A stretch of DNA of 64,000 bases from Piscinibacterium candidicorallinum (GCF_047549485.1 NZ_CP180191.1:2046001-2110000); one strand, 5' to 3'; positions 37,318-47,090 are shown, counted from the first letter of the stretch. The notes: generated from the sequence alone by a model not told the origin. A program made the numbers and translations.

Positions 37318-37647
37318 TCATTCACGCTTGTGGATGTCTTCGCAAAGCTGTGTAAATCGCTTGAACAACGCCAGCTCACGATCACCACCTTCCAAGAGGA
37401 CAGGAGGACTGGACGGCTTCCAGTTGGCCACCAGCAGCTGCCATGGTTCGGTTCCGAGAGCGTCCGCAATCGCGGCAAGGCTCTCGATCGTCAGGTTCCC
37501 CTCACCGCGCCGCAAGCGGTCGATCGTTCCATGCCCTAGGCCAGCGGCCGATGCGAGCTTCTGGTTGGAGTTCAGTTGGGTGCTCGCATTCATCAGCCGG
37601 CGGACATTCTCCGCCACAACTTCCGCGAGCCGATGCCGACCTTCCAT
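37318..37647 (-). CDS. XRE-family helix-turn-helix regulator
   Basis: 109 residues with a single Cro/CI-type HTH: LNSNQKLASAAGLGHGTIDR then RRGEGNLTIESLAAIADAL, followed by LGTEPWQLLV. The C-terminal 40 residues are a short helical tail. AGGG stands 7 bases before ATG 37647. It begins 27 bases after the M14 peptidase stop on the same strand, so it may be co-transcribed. No partner toxin gene was found, so a lone regulator is more likely than an antitoxin. Confidence 0.85.
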   Translation of the reverse strand: MEGRHRLAEVVAENVRRLMNASTQLNSNQKLASAAGLGHGTIDRLRRGEGNLTIESLAAIADALGTEPWQLLVANWKPSSPPVLLEGGDRELALFKRFTQLCEDIHKRE

Positions 37648-37674
37648 GACGAACCCTCGCAACAAAACAAAAGA

Positions 37675-38817
37675 CTAAGCCCGCTCCAACGCCCTCAACA
37701 CCGGCCCCAGAACCGCCGCTCCCAAGGCCTTGCTGCGCGCCCCGTTCCAGCCCACGGCTGTCTGCGGAGCGTTGGCGTTGTCCTTGAAGGGCATTTCCAG
37801 GGTGAGGCTGACGCAGCCGAAGGTGTGGCCGACCCATTTGCTGGCGAGTTTCAGGGCGTCGGTGCTGTAGCGGCTGGCTTCGTAACCGTAGGTGGTCTGG
37901 AAGTCCGGGCTGGCGGCGCAGAAGTCAGCCAGGAATTCGGCCTGCTGGCGCAGTTGGGCCTCGGTGCGACCAGGCAGCATTTCGCAGCCGGAGATGAAGT
38001 TGTAGGGGATGGCTTCGTCGCCATGGGCGTCGATGAACAGGGCGACGCCGGTTTGCTGCATGCGGCGGCGCACGTGCAGCACTTCGGGGCTGCGCGTGAG
38101 GCTGGGCTCCATCCACTCGCGGTTCAGATTCGCGCCGGCGGCGTTCACGCGCAGGTTGCCGCGCACGCTGCCGTCCGGGTTCATGTTGGGCACCAGATAC
38201 AGGGTGGCCTGCTGGCGGATCTGCCGTGCGGTGTCGTTCGCGGGGTCGGTCAGCGCCTCCAGCAAGCCTTCCATGAACCACTCGGCCATGCTTTCGCCGG
38301 GGTGCTGGCGGGCGATGATCCAGACAGGATGCTTCCCATCCCCCATCACGAGCAGATCGAGGTCCCGCCCGTCCACAGTGGCGCCCAGACGCTCGTGGCG
38401 CACGCCAGGCTGCATCTGCATGCGACCCACCAGCGCCTGATGCCGGGCGTGGCTGTAGGGCTCGAAATAGGCGATCCAGAGGCTGTCGTGCTCCGGCGCG
38501 CATTCGATGATGAGCTGGCCGCCCTCATAGCGCGTAGGTAGGGTGAACCAGTTTTGGCTGTCATAACTGCCGCGCGCGGCATAGCCCGGCCAGCCGTCCG
38601 GGTAGGTGGTCTGGCCGGCGTTTTCCAGTACGAAGCGGCAGGCCTGCCCCCGAAGTTCGCCACTCAGGCCGCTGGCTCGGAAGTGGAACCACTGCAGGAA
38701 CTCGCTCGGGCCAGCGGTCGTGCTGTCCGGCCGGATGGCCAGGCGAATGTGCTCGGCGCGGCTGGCGTCCAGCACGGTGATGGCGCCGGAATCAAACTGG
38801 CTGGAGATCTGGATCAT
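37675..38817 (-). CDS. M14-family cytosolic-type carboxypeptidase
   Basis: 380 residues. An N-terminal beta domain (FHFRASGLSGELRGQACRFV; SYDSQNWFTLPTRYEGGQL) is typical of cytosolic carboxypeptidases (CCP/AGBL-like). The peptidase domain has zinc ligands in ARQHPGESMAEWFMEG and FIDAHGDEA, substrate-binding NLNREW, and a likely catalytic Glu in SLTLEMPFKD. No signal peptide. Bacterial members are poorly characterised; eukaryotic ones remove C-terminal Glu from tubulin. Start ATG 38817 lacks an obvious ribosome site; a candidate promoter lies just upstream. Confidence 0.88.
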   Translation of the reverse strand: MIQISSQFDSGAITVLDASRAEHIRLAIRPDSTTAGPSEFLQWFHFRASGLSGELRGQACRFVLENAGQTTYPDGWPGYAARGSYDSQNWFTLPTRYEGGQLIIECAPEHDSLWIAYFEPYSHARHQALVGRMQMQPGVRHERLGATVDGRDLDLLVMGDGKHPVWIIARQHPGESMAEWFMEGLLEALTDPANDTARQIRQQATLYLVPNMNPDGSVRGNLRVNAAGANLNREWMEPSLTRSPEVLHVRRRMQQTGVALFIDAHGDEAIPYNFISGCEMLPGRTEAQLRQQAEFLADFCAASPDFQTTYGYEASRYSTDALKLASKWVGHTFGCVSLTLEMPFKDNANAPQTAVGWNGARSKALGAAVLGPVLRALERA

Positions 38818-39091
38818 GGTGCGTACCGGAGTATCAAAATCGGCCAGAAATCGTGCAAAATCAAAAATGCGGCTTATCGCTTGCCTGGTGCGCGTTATCA
38901 GGGCTTTTGCAGCTCAAGACATACCAATTTTCAGTCTTTTTCGGCCAAAATTGACCGGCAAAGATCCAAAAACCGCACTTTGAATGTTCGGCGGCAGTTG
39001 AATGCCCAACGCCCCTGAGCGCGTGCTGCTCGCGGTGCGCCGGGTGCCCCACCGCGCCCGCCTCCACTCAAACAGCCCCGAGCCCGCCTCC
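38818..39091. repeat. AT-rich intergenic island before the M14 gene
   Basis: About 38825-38990 is AT-rich and contains TCGGCCAA (38938-38945), TCGGCCAG (38840-38847) and TTGACCGG phrases shared with other islands here. A minus-strand promoter-like pair TTGCAC (38853-38858) and GATACT (38830-38835), 17 bases apart, points at the M14 gene. That would leave a leader of only about 6 bases, so it is tentative. 38991-39091 is GC-rich and plain. Confidence 0.45.
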
Positions 39092-39883
39092 TCAAGTCCG
39101 CCGGAACACCCAGCGTGTGCTCATGCTGGCCGTGGGCGCAAAGGCATAGCCGTCTTCGGCAAAGGTCTTGAGCTGCTGCGGGTCGGTGATGCGGTTGAGC
39201 ACGGCAAAGCGCGCCATCTGGCCACGCGCCTTCTTGGCGTTGAAGCTGATGACCTTGAACTCGCCGCGGCCGCGGGCTTCCTCGAACACGCAGGTGATCA
39301 GCGGCAATTGCGCGCCCAGGGCCTTGGCATCCACGGCACCGAAGTACTCCTCGCTGGCCAGATTCACGATGGCGGCAGGGCTGCCCGCGTCCTTGGCCAT
39401 CTCGGCCAGGGTCGGCGTGATGGTGCTGCGCCAATAGTTGTAGAGATCCTTGGCCGTGGCGGTCTTGAGCTTGGTGCCCATCTCCAGCCGGTGCGGCTGC
39501 ATCAGATCCAGCGGGCGCAGGATGCCGTACAGACCGGACAGGATGCGCAGGTGCTTGTGCATCCACAGCAGATCCGCCTCAGTCATCTTGCGCGCCTGCA
39601 GGCCGTCATACACATCACCGTCAAAGGCCAGCGCGGCCTGCTTGATGCCCGCCGGGTACATCGCCGGCTGCGGGTTGGGCACCCAGCCCTGGTAGCGCGC
39701 CACGTTCAGCTGGGACAGTGCATCCGACAGCTCCATCAGCGCGGCAATGTCGGCCGGCGTCTTGGTCTTGAGCACCTCGATCAGCTGGGCAGCGCGGTCA
39801 TGGAAGATCGGCGCGGTCTTCAGATCGGTCTGGGGCGGGGTCTCGTAGTCGAGCGTCTTGGCGGGGGACAGGAGGATGAGCAT
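39092..39883 (-). CDS. yaaA: Peroxide stress protein YaaA (UPF0246)
   Basis: 263 residues opening with the family signature MLILLSPAKTLDYETPP. Continuing: SDALSQLNVARYQGW, AALAFDGDVYDGL, ILSGLYGILRPLDLMQPHRL, VNLASEEYFGAVD, and the basic FNAKKARGQMARF. YaaA lowers intracellular free iron during hydrogen peroxide stress and binds DNA. It appears monocistronic. The 275-base gap to the VOC gene (39884-40158) holds nothing recognisable. Confidence 0.95.
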   Translation of the reverse strand: MLILLSPAKTLDYETPPQTDLKTAPIFHDRAAQLIEVLKTKTPADIAALMELSDALSQLNVARYQGWVPNPQPAMYPAGIKQAALAFDGDVYDGLQARKMTEADLLWMHKHLRILSGLYGILRPLDLMQPHRLEMGTKLKTATAKDLYNYWRSTITPTLAEMAKDAGSPAAIVNLASEEYFGAVDAKALGAQLPLITCVFEEARGRGEFKVISFNAKKARGQMARFAVLNRITDPQQLKTFAEDGYAFAPTASMSTRWVFRRT

Positions 39884-40158
39884 GGCGGCTGGGCTGAGGC
39901 TGGAAAGAGGCGGGCGCGGGTGCGGGCTGGCCGGCGAATCACTCGCCTGAACTCAGCCGGATGGCGGCATCATGGGAGGCGGCATTGCACGGTGTGCGGC
40001 ACACAAGTCAACGCGCAGCATAGCCAAGCCCCGCGCCGGGCGAAGCCCTTCAACCCACACGGGAACCCGCATGCCGCCTGAGGTCTTGCAGCGCAGGCCC
40101 ATACACTCGTCCAGCACGCGGCCTGCCCGCAGGCGCCCCATTTCTCTCTGGACGCTCC

Positions 40159-40521
40159 ATGAAACTCACCGGCCTGATCCCCATGCTCCCCGTGAAAAGC
40201 ATGCCAGCCAGCGTAGCCTTCTACGAAAAGCTCGGCTTCGAGGTGGAGGATCGGCAAGACGCCTGGCGCTGGGCCATGATGCGCTTTGGCGAGTATCGGC
40301 TGATGCTGGATGAATCCATCAACGTCCACCCCGCCTTGCCGCACGCCCTGCGGATGGGCGTGCTCTACCTGTACCCGGAAGACGTCGTCGCCTACCACCA
40401 GCATGTGCGCGAACGCGGTCTGGATATCCCGGACCTGGAAACGACCTTCTACGGGATGACCGAATTCCGGATCGACGATCCGGACGGCAACCGGCTGTGG
40501 ATCGGGCAGGAGCGCGGCTGA
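40159..40521 (+). CDS. VOC-family (glyoxalase/bleomycin-resistance) protein
   Basis: 120 residues with one vicinal-oxygen-chelate module: IPMLPVKSMPASVAFYEKLG, RWAMMRFGEYRLMLDESIN, YLYPEDVVAYHQHVRERGLD, and the C-terminal FRIDDPDGNRLWIGQ. These fold as paired beta-alpha-beta-beta-beta units, often dimeric and metal-binding. Substrate unknown: it could be an antibiotic-binding protein, an isomerase or a dioxygenase relative. Confidence 0.85.
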   Translation: MKLTGLIPMLPVKSMPASVAFYEKLGFEVEDRQDAWRWAMMRFGEYRLMLDESINVHPALPHALRMGVLYLYPEDVVAYHQHVRERGLDIPDLETTFYGMTEFRIDDPDGNRLWIGQERG

Positions 40522-40592
40522 GCGCCTTCACATTGGGGCGCGGTCGCTTCCGGCCCGTTAAAGCGCCCTGCCAGGGCTCCCGGCGAAACCGT

Positions 40593-41609
40593 TCAGGCGG
40601 CCGACAACCCTTTCGCCAACCCTCTCGCCAGCCCACCGGTCAGCAGCGCCGCCAACCGGGCGGCCACCTTGGCCGTGCGGCTGCCTTCGTCATGGGGCGG
40701 GCTGAGTTCAGCAATCTCCGCCACGCGCAGCTTGCCGCTTGAGGCCACCGTCTCGATCAGCGCCTCCACCGCCTCCAGACTCACGCCGGCTGCGGCCGGG
40801 GCGGACACGCCCGGGGCCACGCTGCCCGGCAGCACGTCCAGGCAAACGGTCAGATAGATGGCATCCAACTCAGCGCAGTGCGCAGCCAGCTGGGCGAGCC
40901 GCGCCGGCAGGTGCCATGGCGCAAGTGCGTGGTCTTCCACCCAGTGCACGCCTAGCTGCGCTGCGGTATCAAACAGCGCCCGCGTGTTCGCATGGCGGCT
41001 GATGCCGTACACGCCGTAGTTGAAGGGCCAGCCCCGCGCGGTCCAGTCGGCAGCAATTTGCGCAAATGGGGTGCCGGAGCTGCCCCGCGGCGCGCTGCGC
41101 AGGTCAAAGTGCGCGTCCAGGTTGATGATGCCCCAGCATCGGCTTGATCCGCCCGCCGCCTGCCCTGCACGGTGTGAGGCAATCCCCTGCCCCGTCCCCC
41201 AGGCCACCTCATGCCCGCCGCCCAGCACCAGCACGCCCTGCCCGGCATCCAGCCAGCGGGCAACCTCGGCGGCGAGTGCCGCCTGTGCAGGCTCCAGCGC
41301 GTCGCCCTCGCAGACCACATCGCCGGCATCAAACACCGGGCATGCCGAATGCCAGGCAAGGTGGGCCAACGCGCGACGTGCCGCGTCCGGCCCCTGCGCG
41401 GCACCGGGGCGGCCCTGGTTACGCCGTACCCCGGCGTCGCAGGCAAAGCCTTGCAGCACCACGCCGCGCTGCGCTGGCGTCCATTGCGCAGCCGGCTGCA
41501 CCTGCTGGTGCCAGCGCAGGGCGCGCGGACTCTCGGCCCGGTCATCCCGGCCGGCCCAGCGGGCGGGGTCCATGGGCAGATGGCGAACGGTGTCCTGAGC
41601 ATCAGGCAT
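40593..41609 (-). CDS. hutG: Formimidoylglutamase HutG
   Basis: 338 residues of the arginase/ureohydrolase family. Metal-binding motifs are LGGGHEVAWG, NLDAHFDLR and LTVCLDVL. It hydrolyses N-formimidoyl-L-glutamate to glutamate and formamide, the last hut step. ATG 41609 overlaps the hutI stop by 8 bases. Being the final gene of the hut operon and of arginase type indicates the formamide-yielding pathway. No hutF was seen. Confidence 0.92.
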   Translation of the reverse strand: MPDAQDTVRHLPMDPARWAGRDDRAESPRALRWHQQVQPAAQWTPAQRGVVLQGFACDAGVRRNQGRPGAAQGPDAARRALAHLAWHSACPVFDAGDVVCEGDALEPAQAALAAEVARWLDAGQGVLVLGGGHEVAWGTGQGIASHRAGQAAGGSSRCWGIINLDAHFDLRSAPRGSSGTPFAQIAADWTARGWPFNYGVYGISRHANTRALFDTAAQLGVHWVEDHALAPWHLPARLAQLAAHCAELDAIYLTVCLDVLPGSVAPGVSAPAAAGVSLEAVEALIETVASSGKLRVAEIAELSPPHDEGSRTAKVAARLAALLTGGLARGLAKGLSAA

Positions 41610-42843
41610 CGGGCTGGCCCTCGAAGAATCGTGCGTGCAGCTGTGGCTGGCCCATCTGGTAGGCGAGTTCGGCCGGATGATTGATTGACCAGAGCGCCAG
41701 ATCGGCACACAGGCCCAGCGCGAGCTGACCGCGATCGACCAGCCCCAGCGCGGCCGCGGCGTGGCGGGTCACACCCAGCAGGGCCTCGTGCGGCGTCAGG
41801 CGGAACAGCGTGCAGGCCATGTTCATCGCCAGGCGCAGGCTCGCCATGGGCGCCGTGCCCGGGTTGCAGTCGGTCGCCACCGCCATGGGTACGCCAGCGG
41901 CACGCAGCGCGGTAATCGGTGGCAGGCGCGTTTCGCGCAGCACATAGAAGGCGGCGGGCAGCATCACGGCCACCGTGCCGGCGCCCTGCATGGCGGCGAT
42001 GCCGGCCTCGTCAAGCCACTCCAGATGGTCTGCAGACAAGCCGCCGTGCCGCGCCACCAAAGCCGCACCCTGCTGATTGGACAGCTGCTCAGCATGGAGC
42101 TTCACTGGCAGACCGGCAGCGCGCGCGGCGCTGAACAGGCGCGCCACCTGCGCCGCAGAAAAGCCGATGGTCTCGCAGAAGGCATCCACTGCATCCACCA
42201 GCCCCTCGGCCTGCAGCGCCGGCATCAGGTCGGCAATCAGATGGTCGATGTACGCGTCGCTGCGGCCTGCATATTCCGGCGGCAGGGCATGGGCGCCGAG
42301 GAAGGTGGTGCGCACTGTCACCCGCTGTTGCTCGCCCAGACGCCGGGCCGCACGCAGTTGCGCCGCCTCGGCCGGGAGCGAAAGCCCGTAGCCGCTCTTG
42401 ATCTCGACCGTCGTGACGCCGTCTGCACACAGTGCCGCAAGGCGCGGCGCGCTTTGCGCCACAAGTTCATCCACCGACGCCGCGCGCGTCGCCCGCACCG
42501 TGGAGAGGATGCCGCCGCCTGAGCGCGCAATCTCCTCGTAGCTGGCCCCCTCGAGCCGCTGGCTCCATTCAGCGGCGCGGTTGCCGGCATAGACCAGGTG
42601 CGTATGACAGTCGATCAACCCCGGCGTGAGCCAATGGCCTGCGTGCGTCCACTCGCGTTCAGCCGATAGACCGGCGGGCAGATCGCGTTCCGGCCCCAGC
42701 CAGGTAATCCGCCCCGCCCGCCAGCCGATCGCACAGCGCACCGGGGCCCCACCCGCACGCGGCCAGGCCGCCCACACGGGCGCATGGTCCGGTGGCAGCG
42801 CCGCGAACAGGTGCACACCGCGCAGGAGTCCGTCCAAATGCAT
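41602..42843 (-). CDS. hutI: Imidazolonepropionase
   Basis: 413 residues of the amidohydrolase family. Zinc ligands are in GLIDCHTHLVYAGNRAAEW. The segments VEIKSGYGLSL, FLGAHALPPEYAGR, KLHAEQLSNQQGA and VATDCNPGTAP are diagnostic. It opens the imidazolone ring to give formimidoylglutamate. The start lies 15 bases after the hutU stop. Confidence 0.95.
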   Translation of the reverse strand: MHLDGLLRGVHLFAALPPDHAPVWAAWPRAGGAPVRCAIGWRAGRITWLGPERDLPAGLSAEREWTHAGHWLTPGLIDCHTHLVYAGNRAAEWSQRLEGASYEEIARSGGGILSTVRATRAASVDELVAQSAPRLAALCADGVTTVEIKSGYGLSLPAEAAQLRAARRLGEQQRVTVRTTFLGAHALPPEYAGRSDAYIDHLIADLMPALQAEGLVDAVDAFCETIGFSAAQVARLFSAARAAGLPVKLHAEQLSNQQGAALVARHGGLSADHLEWLDEAGIAAMQGAGTVAVMLPAAFYVLRETRLPPITALRAAGVPMAVATDCNPGTAPMASLRLAMNMACTLFRLTPHEALLGVTRHAAAALGLVDRGQLALGLCADLALWSINHPAELAYQMGQPQLHARFFEGQPDA

Positions 42844-42858
42844 GACGCGGGCCGCGGT

Positions 42859-44556
42859 TCAGCGCCCGAGCATGGGCAGATTCAGCCCCGCCTCGCGAGC
42901 GGTCTGCTGGGCCAGCGCGTAGCCCGCATCGGCATGGCGCATGACGCCCGTGGCGGGGTCATTGAACAGCACACGGCGCAGACGCTCGTCGGCCTCGGCA
43001 CTTCCGTCGCAGACGATCACCACGCCCGAATGCTGGCTGTAGCCCATGCCCACGCCGCCGCCGTGGTGCAGGCTCACCCAAGTGGCACCGCCCGCCACGT
43101 TGAGCATGGCGTTGAGCAGCGGCCAGTCGCTGACGGCATCGCTGCCGTCCTGCATGGCCTCGGTTTCGCGGTTGGGGCTGGCCACGCTGCCGGTGTCCAG
43201 ATGGTCGCGGCCGATCACGATCGGCGCGGACAGCTCGCCCGAGCGCACCATGGCGTTGAAGGCCAGCGCGATGCGGTAGCGGTCCTGCACGCCCACCCAG
43301 CAGATGCGCGCCGGCAGACCCTGGAAGGCGATGCGCTCGCGCGCCATGTCCAGCCAGTGGTGCAGGTGCGCGTCATTGGGAATGAGTTCCTTGACCTTGG
43401 CGTCGGTCTTGTGGATGTCCTGCGGGTCACCGGACAACGCCACCCAACGGAACGGGCCGTAGCCCTGGCAGAACAGCGGGCGGATGTAGGCCGGCACGAA
43501 GCCGGGGAAGTCGAAGGCGTTCTCGATACCCTCGTCCTTGGCCATCTGGCGGATGTTGTTGCCGTAGTCGAGCGTGGCCGCCCCGCGGTGCTGCAGGGCC
43601 AGCATGGCACGCACCTGCACCGCCATGCTGGCCTTGGCGGCACGTGCTACGCCTTGCGGGTCCTGCTCCCGCTGCAGCTTCCACTGCGCAAGCGTCCAGC
43701 CCTGGGGCAGATAGCCATTCACGGGATCGTGGGCGCTGGTCTGGTCGGTCACCACATCGGGCGTGATGCCGCGGGCCACCAGTTCGCTGAAGACATCCGC
43801 CGCATTGCCCACCAGGCCCACGCTCACGGCCCGGCCGGCGGCACGCGCGGCGTCGATGCGGGCGAGTGCGTCGTCCAGGGTGGCGGCCTTCTCGTCCAGG
43901 TAGCGGGTCTTTAAGCGGAAATCGATGCGCGTCTCGTCGCATTCCACGGCCAGCATGCAAAAGCCGGCCATGGTGGCTGCCAGCGGTTGCGCGCCGCCCA
44001 TGCCGCCCAAGCCACCGGTCAGAATCCACCGCCCAGCGGGCTGTCCGCCGAAGTGCTGGTTGGCCACGGCGAAGAAGGTCTCGTACGTGCCCTGCACGAT
44101 GCCCTGCGTGCCGATGTAGATCCAGCTGCCGGCCGTCATCTGGCCGTACATCATCAGGCCCTTGCGATCCAGCTCGTGAAAGTGCTCCCAAGTGGCCCAT
44201 TTGGGCACGAGGTTGCTGTTGGCCAGCAGCACGCGCGGCGCGTCGCGGTGGGTCTTGAACACGCCGACCGGCTTGCCGCTCTGGATCAGCAGGGTTTCGT
44301 CCTCGTCGAGCTTGCGCAGGCTATCGAGGATGGCGTCGAAACAGGCCCAGTTGCGCGCCGCACGGCCGATGCCGCCGTAGACCACCAGGGCCTGCGGGTG
44401 CTCGGCCACCTCGGGGTCCAGATTGTTCTGGATCATGCGGTAGGCGGCTTCGATCAGCCAGTTCTTGCAGGTCAGCGTGTTGCCACGCGGAGCGCGGATG
44501 ACACGGCTCGCGTCAAGACGCGGGTTGGCAGGGTCCTGGGGCAGGCGGTCGTTCAT
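42859..44556 (-). CDS. hutU: Urocanate hydratase
   Basis: 565 residues, full length. NAD-binding and active-site segments are TGGLGGMGGAQPLAATMAG, VYGGIGRAARNW and DQTSAHDPVNGYLPQGW, plus the catalytic Cys region FCQGYGPFRWVALSG. It uses NAD+ as an electrophile to hydrate urocanate. It lies between hutC (23-base gap) and hutI. Confidence 0.97.
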   Translation of the reverse strand: MNDRLPQDPANPRLDASRVIRAPRGNTLTCKNWLIEAAYRMIQNNLDPEVAEHPQALVVYGGIGRAARNWACFDAILDSLRKLDEDETLLIQSGKPVGVFKTHRDAPRVLLANSNLVPKWATWEHFHELDRKGLMMYGQMTAGSWIYIGTQGIVQGTYETFFAVANQHFGGQPAGRWILTGGLGGMGGAQPLAATMAGFCMLAVECDETRIDFRLKTRYLDEKAATLDDALARIDAARAAGRAVSVGLVGNAADVFSELVARGITPDVVTDQTSAHDPVNGYLPQGWTLAQWKLQREQDPQGVARAAKASMAVQVRAMLALQHRGAATLDYGNNIRQMAKDEGIENAFDFPGFVPAYIRPLFCQGYGPFRWVALSGDPQDIHKTDAKVKELIPNDAHLHHWLDMARERIAFQGLPARICWVGVQDRYRIALAFNAMVRSGELSAPIVIGRDHLDTGSVASPNRETEAMQDGSDAVSDWPLLNAMLNVAGGATWVSLHHGGGVGMGYSQHSGVVIVCDGSAEADERLRRVLFNDPATGVMRHADAGYALAQQTAREAGLNLPMLGR

Positions 44557-44579
44557 GGGCTTGTCCTTTGAGATTGGTT

Positions 44580-45299
44580 TCAGAAGCTGCCGGCAAACTG
44601 GAAGCGGCTGCCCGGATGCCAGAGCAGCGCCACGGTGGCCACCTGGCCCTGCGACCAGGTTCGGCGGTGCAGGCGCAGCGTGGGCTCATGCGGGCCCATC
44701 TGCAGGTCGGCCGCTACCTGCGGCGGCGCAGCCAGCGCCTCGATGCGCCACTCCACGCGCTGCAGGGGCGCGACGCGCATCAGGTAGTCAGTCGGCGTGG
44801 TCTGGGCGAAGTCCTGCTCGATGAACTCCGGCGCGCAGGCGGGGTTCACCCAGCGCTCTTCAAGCTGCACCGGGAGACCATTCTCAAGGTGGACCATGCG
44901 GCAGCTGTACACCCGGGCCTTGGCCGGCAGTTCGAGCTCGGCCGCCAGCGCGACCGGCGCGTTCAGGCTGCGTACCTGCAGCACACGCGCCGCATACCGA
45001 TGGCCACGATCCGCCACCTCCTGCGCGATGCTCTTGATGGCCACCAGCGTGCTCTGGTGCTTGGTGGCCGCCACAAAGCTGCCGGCGCCCTGCACGCGGT
45101 GAATGACATGCTCGGCCGCCAGCTCCCGAAGCGCCCGGTTGACGGTCATGCGCGACAGGCCGAAGCGCGCGGCCAGCGCGTTCTCGGACTCCACCGCGTC
45201 ACCTTCGCGCCAGACACCCTGTTCCACGTTCTGCAGGATGTAGCGCTTGACGCGCTCGTAGGCCGGCGGGTCGGCCTCGTCCGCCGGTCGCGCCGTCAT
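44580..45299 (-). CDS. hutC: Histidine utilisation repressor HutC (GntR family)
   Basis: 239 residues: N-terminal GntR winged helix (YERVKRYILQNVEQGVWREG, NALAARFGLSRMTVNRALRE) and a UTRA effector domain (VHLENGLPVQLEERWVNPAC, RLHRRTWSQGQVATVALLW). HutC represses hut until urocanate binds. ATG 45299 overlaps the hutH stop by 4 bases (ATGA), so it is produced from the operon it controls, an autoregulated arrangement. Its likely operator is the palindrome at 46907-46918. Confidence 0.95.
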   Translation of the reverse strand: MTARPADEADPPAYERVKRYILQNVEQGVWREGDAVESENALAARFGLSRMTVNRALRELAAEHVIHRVQGAGSFVAATKHQSTLVAIKSIAQEVADRGHRYAARVLQVRSLNAPVALAAELELPAKARVYSCRMVHLENGLPVQLEERWVNPACAPEFIEQDFAQTTPTDYLMRVAPLQRVEWRIEALAAPPQVAADLQMGPHEPTLRLHRRTWSQGQVATVALLWHPGSRFQFAGSF

Positions 45300-46864
45300 G
45301 CGATGTCCGAGGGCAGCTGCAGCGGGCAGTGAGCCGCCAGCAGTCCGGCCTCCACGGCCTGCTGGATGGTGGCGATGTCCGGCGCAAAGTAATGGTCGAT
45401 GTCGTAGTGGGCCACGCGCTGCCGGATGAGCTGCATCACCGGCGAGAGCGCCGGGCTGGTTGCATGCGGCGCGCGCAGGTCCACGCCCTGGGCGGCGGCC
45501 AGCAGCTCGATGGCGACGATGGCCGCCGTGTTCTCCGCCATGTCTGACAGCTTGCGCGCCGCAAAGGTGGCCATGGAGACGTGGTCTTCCTGATTGGCGC
45601 TGGTGGGCAGGCTGTCCACGCTGGCCGGGTGCGCGAGCGTCTTGTTCTCGCTGGCCAGTGCCGCAGCGGTGACATGGGCAATCATGAAGCCGCTGTTCAC
45701 CCCCCCGTCCCGGACCAGGAAGGGCGGCAGGCCGGAGAGCGTGGCGTCGATCAGCAGCGCAATGCGGCGCTCTGCCAGTGCGCCGATCTCGGCCACCACC
45801 AGCGCAAGGTTGTCTGCCGCAAACGCCACGGGCTCGGCGTGGAAGTTGCCGCCGGAGAGCACTTCGTCGGTGTCCGGGAAGACCAGCGGGTTGTCCGAGA
45901 CGCCATTGGCCTCGATGCGCAACACCTCGGCCGCATGACGCAGCTGGTCGATGCAGGCACCCATGACCTGCGGCTGGCAACGCAGGCTGTACGGGTCCTG
46001 CACCTTGCCGCAGTCTTGATGGGCCTGGAGGATGCCGCTGCCCGCCAGCAGGCTGCGGTAGGAAGCCGCCACCTCGCGCTGGCCGCGGTGGCCGCGCAAG
46101 GCGTGAATGCGATCATCGAAGGGCGTGACCGAGCCCATGGCCGCATCCACGCTCAGTGCGCCGGACACCACCGCCGTCTTGAGCAGGGTTTCGATGCGGA
46201 ACAGATTCACCAGCGCCAGCGCCGTGGAGGCCTGCGTGCCATTGAGCAGCGCCAGACCTTCCTTCGCAGCCAGAGCCATCGGTGCCAGTCCGGCGTGGGC
46301 CAGCCCCTCGGCGGCCGGTGCCCGCCGACCGTCGATGAACACCTCGCCCACGCCCAGCAGCACGGCGCTCATGTGTGCCAGCGGCGCCAGATCGCCGGAC
46401 GCACCCACACTGCCCTTGACCGGAATCACCGGCAGAACGCCGTGGTTGTAGAGCGAGAGCAGCGCATCCACGACCGATTCGCGGATACCCGAGAAGCCGT
46501 GCGCCAGCGAGACGATCTTCAGCGCGAGCACAAGACGCACCACGCCGGCCGCCATCGGTTCGCCCACGCCCACGGCATGCGACAGCACCAGATTCTTCTG
46601 CAGCAGTTCGAGCTGGTCTTGCGGGATGTGCGTGCTGGCCAGCCGGCCAAAGCCCGTGTTGATGCCGTAGGCCGGCTCACCCCGGTCGGCGATGCGCTGC
46701 ACTGCGGCGGCCCCCTTGCGCAGCGCGCTGCGGCAGTCAGCGCCCAGGCTCAGCCGCAGGGCCGGTTCCTGCGCAATACGGCGCATCTGGGCAAGCGTCA
46801 GTGCGCCAGGGACAAGTTCAAGCGTGTTTGCAGCGGCGTTGGGGGCGGTGTTTTTGGCTGACAT
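45296..46864 (-). CDS. hutH: Histidine ammonia-lyase
   Basis: 522 residues. The Ala-Ser-Gly triad that forms the MIO cofactor is in KGSVGASGDLAPLAHMSA. YGINTGFGRLA near the N-terminus and QEDHVSMATFAARKL near the C-terminus are also diagnostic. It deaminates histidine to urocanate, the first hut step. ATG 46864 (MSAKNT) was chosen because a start at 46918 would place the HutC operator inside the gene. First gene of the operon. Confidence 0.96.
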   Translation of the reverse strand: MSAKNTAPNAAANTLELVPGALTLAQMRRIAQEPALRLSLGADCRSALRKGAAAVQRIADRGEPAYGINTGFGRLASTHIPQDQLELLQKNLVLSHAVGVGEPMAAGVVRLVLALKIVSLAHGFSGIRESVVDALLSLYNHGVLPVIPVKGSVGASGDLAPLAHMSAVLLGVGEVFIDGRRAPAAEGLAHAGLAPMALAAKEGLALLNGTQASTALALVNLFRIETLLKTAVVSGALSVDAAMGSVTPFDDRIHALRGHRGQREVAASYRSLLAGSGILQAHQDCGKVQDPYSLRCQPQVMGACIDQLRHAAEVLRIEANGVSDNPLVFPDTDEVLSGGNFHAEPVAFAADNLALVVAEIGALAERRIALLIDATLSGLPPFLVRDGGVNSGFMIAHVTAAALASENKTLAHPASVDSLPTSANQEDHVSMATFAARKLSDMAENTAAIVAIELLAAAQGVDLRAPHATSPALSPVMQLIRQRVAHYDIDHYFAPDIATIQQAVEAGLLAAHCPLQLPSDIA

Positions 46865-46906
46865 GGGCGGCGCGATGCACAGGCGGGCCAGATGGGCAGG
46901 CCCAAG

Positions 46907-46940
46907 TTGTATATACAAGCTGGACCGAACCTTAAATCAA
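46907..46940 (-). promoter_or_regulatory. hut promoter overlapped by HutC-type operator
   Basis: A perfect 12-bp palindrome TTGTATATACAA (46907-46918) matches the known TGTATATACA-type HutC site. On the minus strand, -35 TTGATT (46935-46940) and -10 TGTATA (46912-46917) are 17 bases apart, so bound repressor would cover the -10. The -10 lies about 48 bases upstream of hutH. The divergent aminotransferase start is 170 bases away on the other side. Confidence 0.82.
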
Positions 46941-47090
46941 TCCGGGGCCTTGCGACAAGCACTTCCCGCCCGGCCCGCCAGGTACGCATGAGCACATGCC
47001 TGCCCCGCACAGGCGCGGGACCTGCCCGGCGATACGATGCACCTGCACCACGCGACGCTCAGCAAATCCGGTCAAACCACCCCAGCCGCC

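Noticed and set aside
37318..38817. XRE regulator as antitoxin with the M14 gene as toxin
   Set aside because: The M14 protein is a full-length carboxypeptidase of an enzyme family not known as a toxin, and the XRE protein lacks an antitoxin-like domain.
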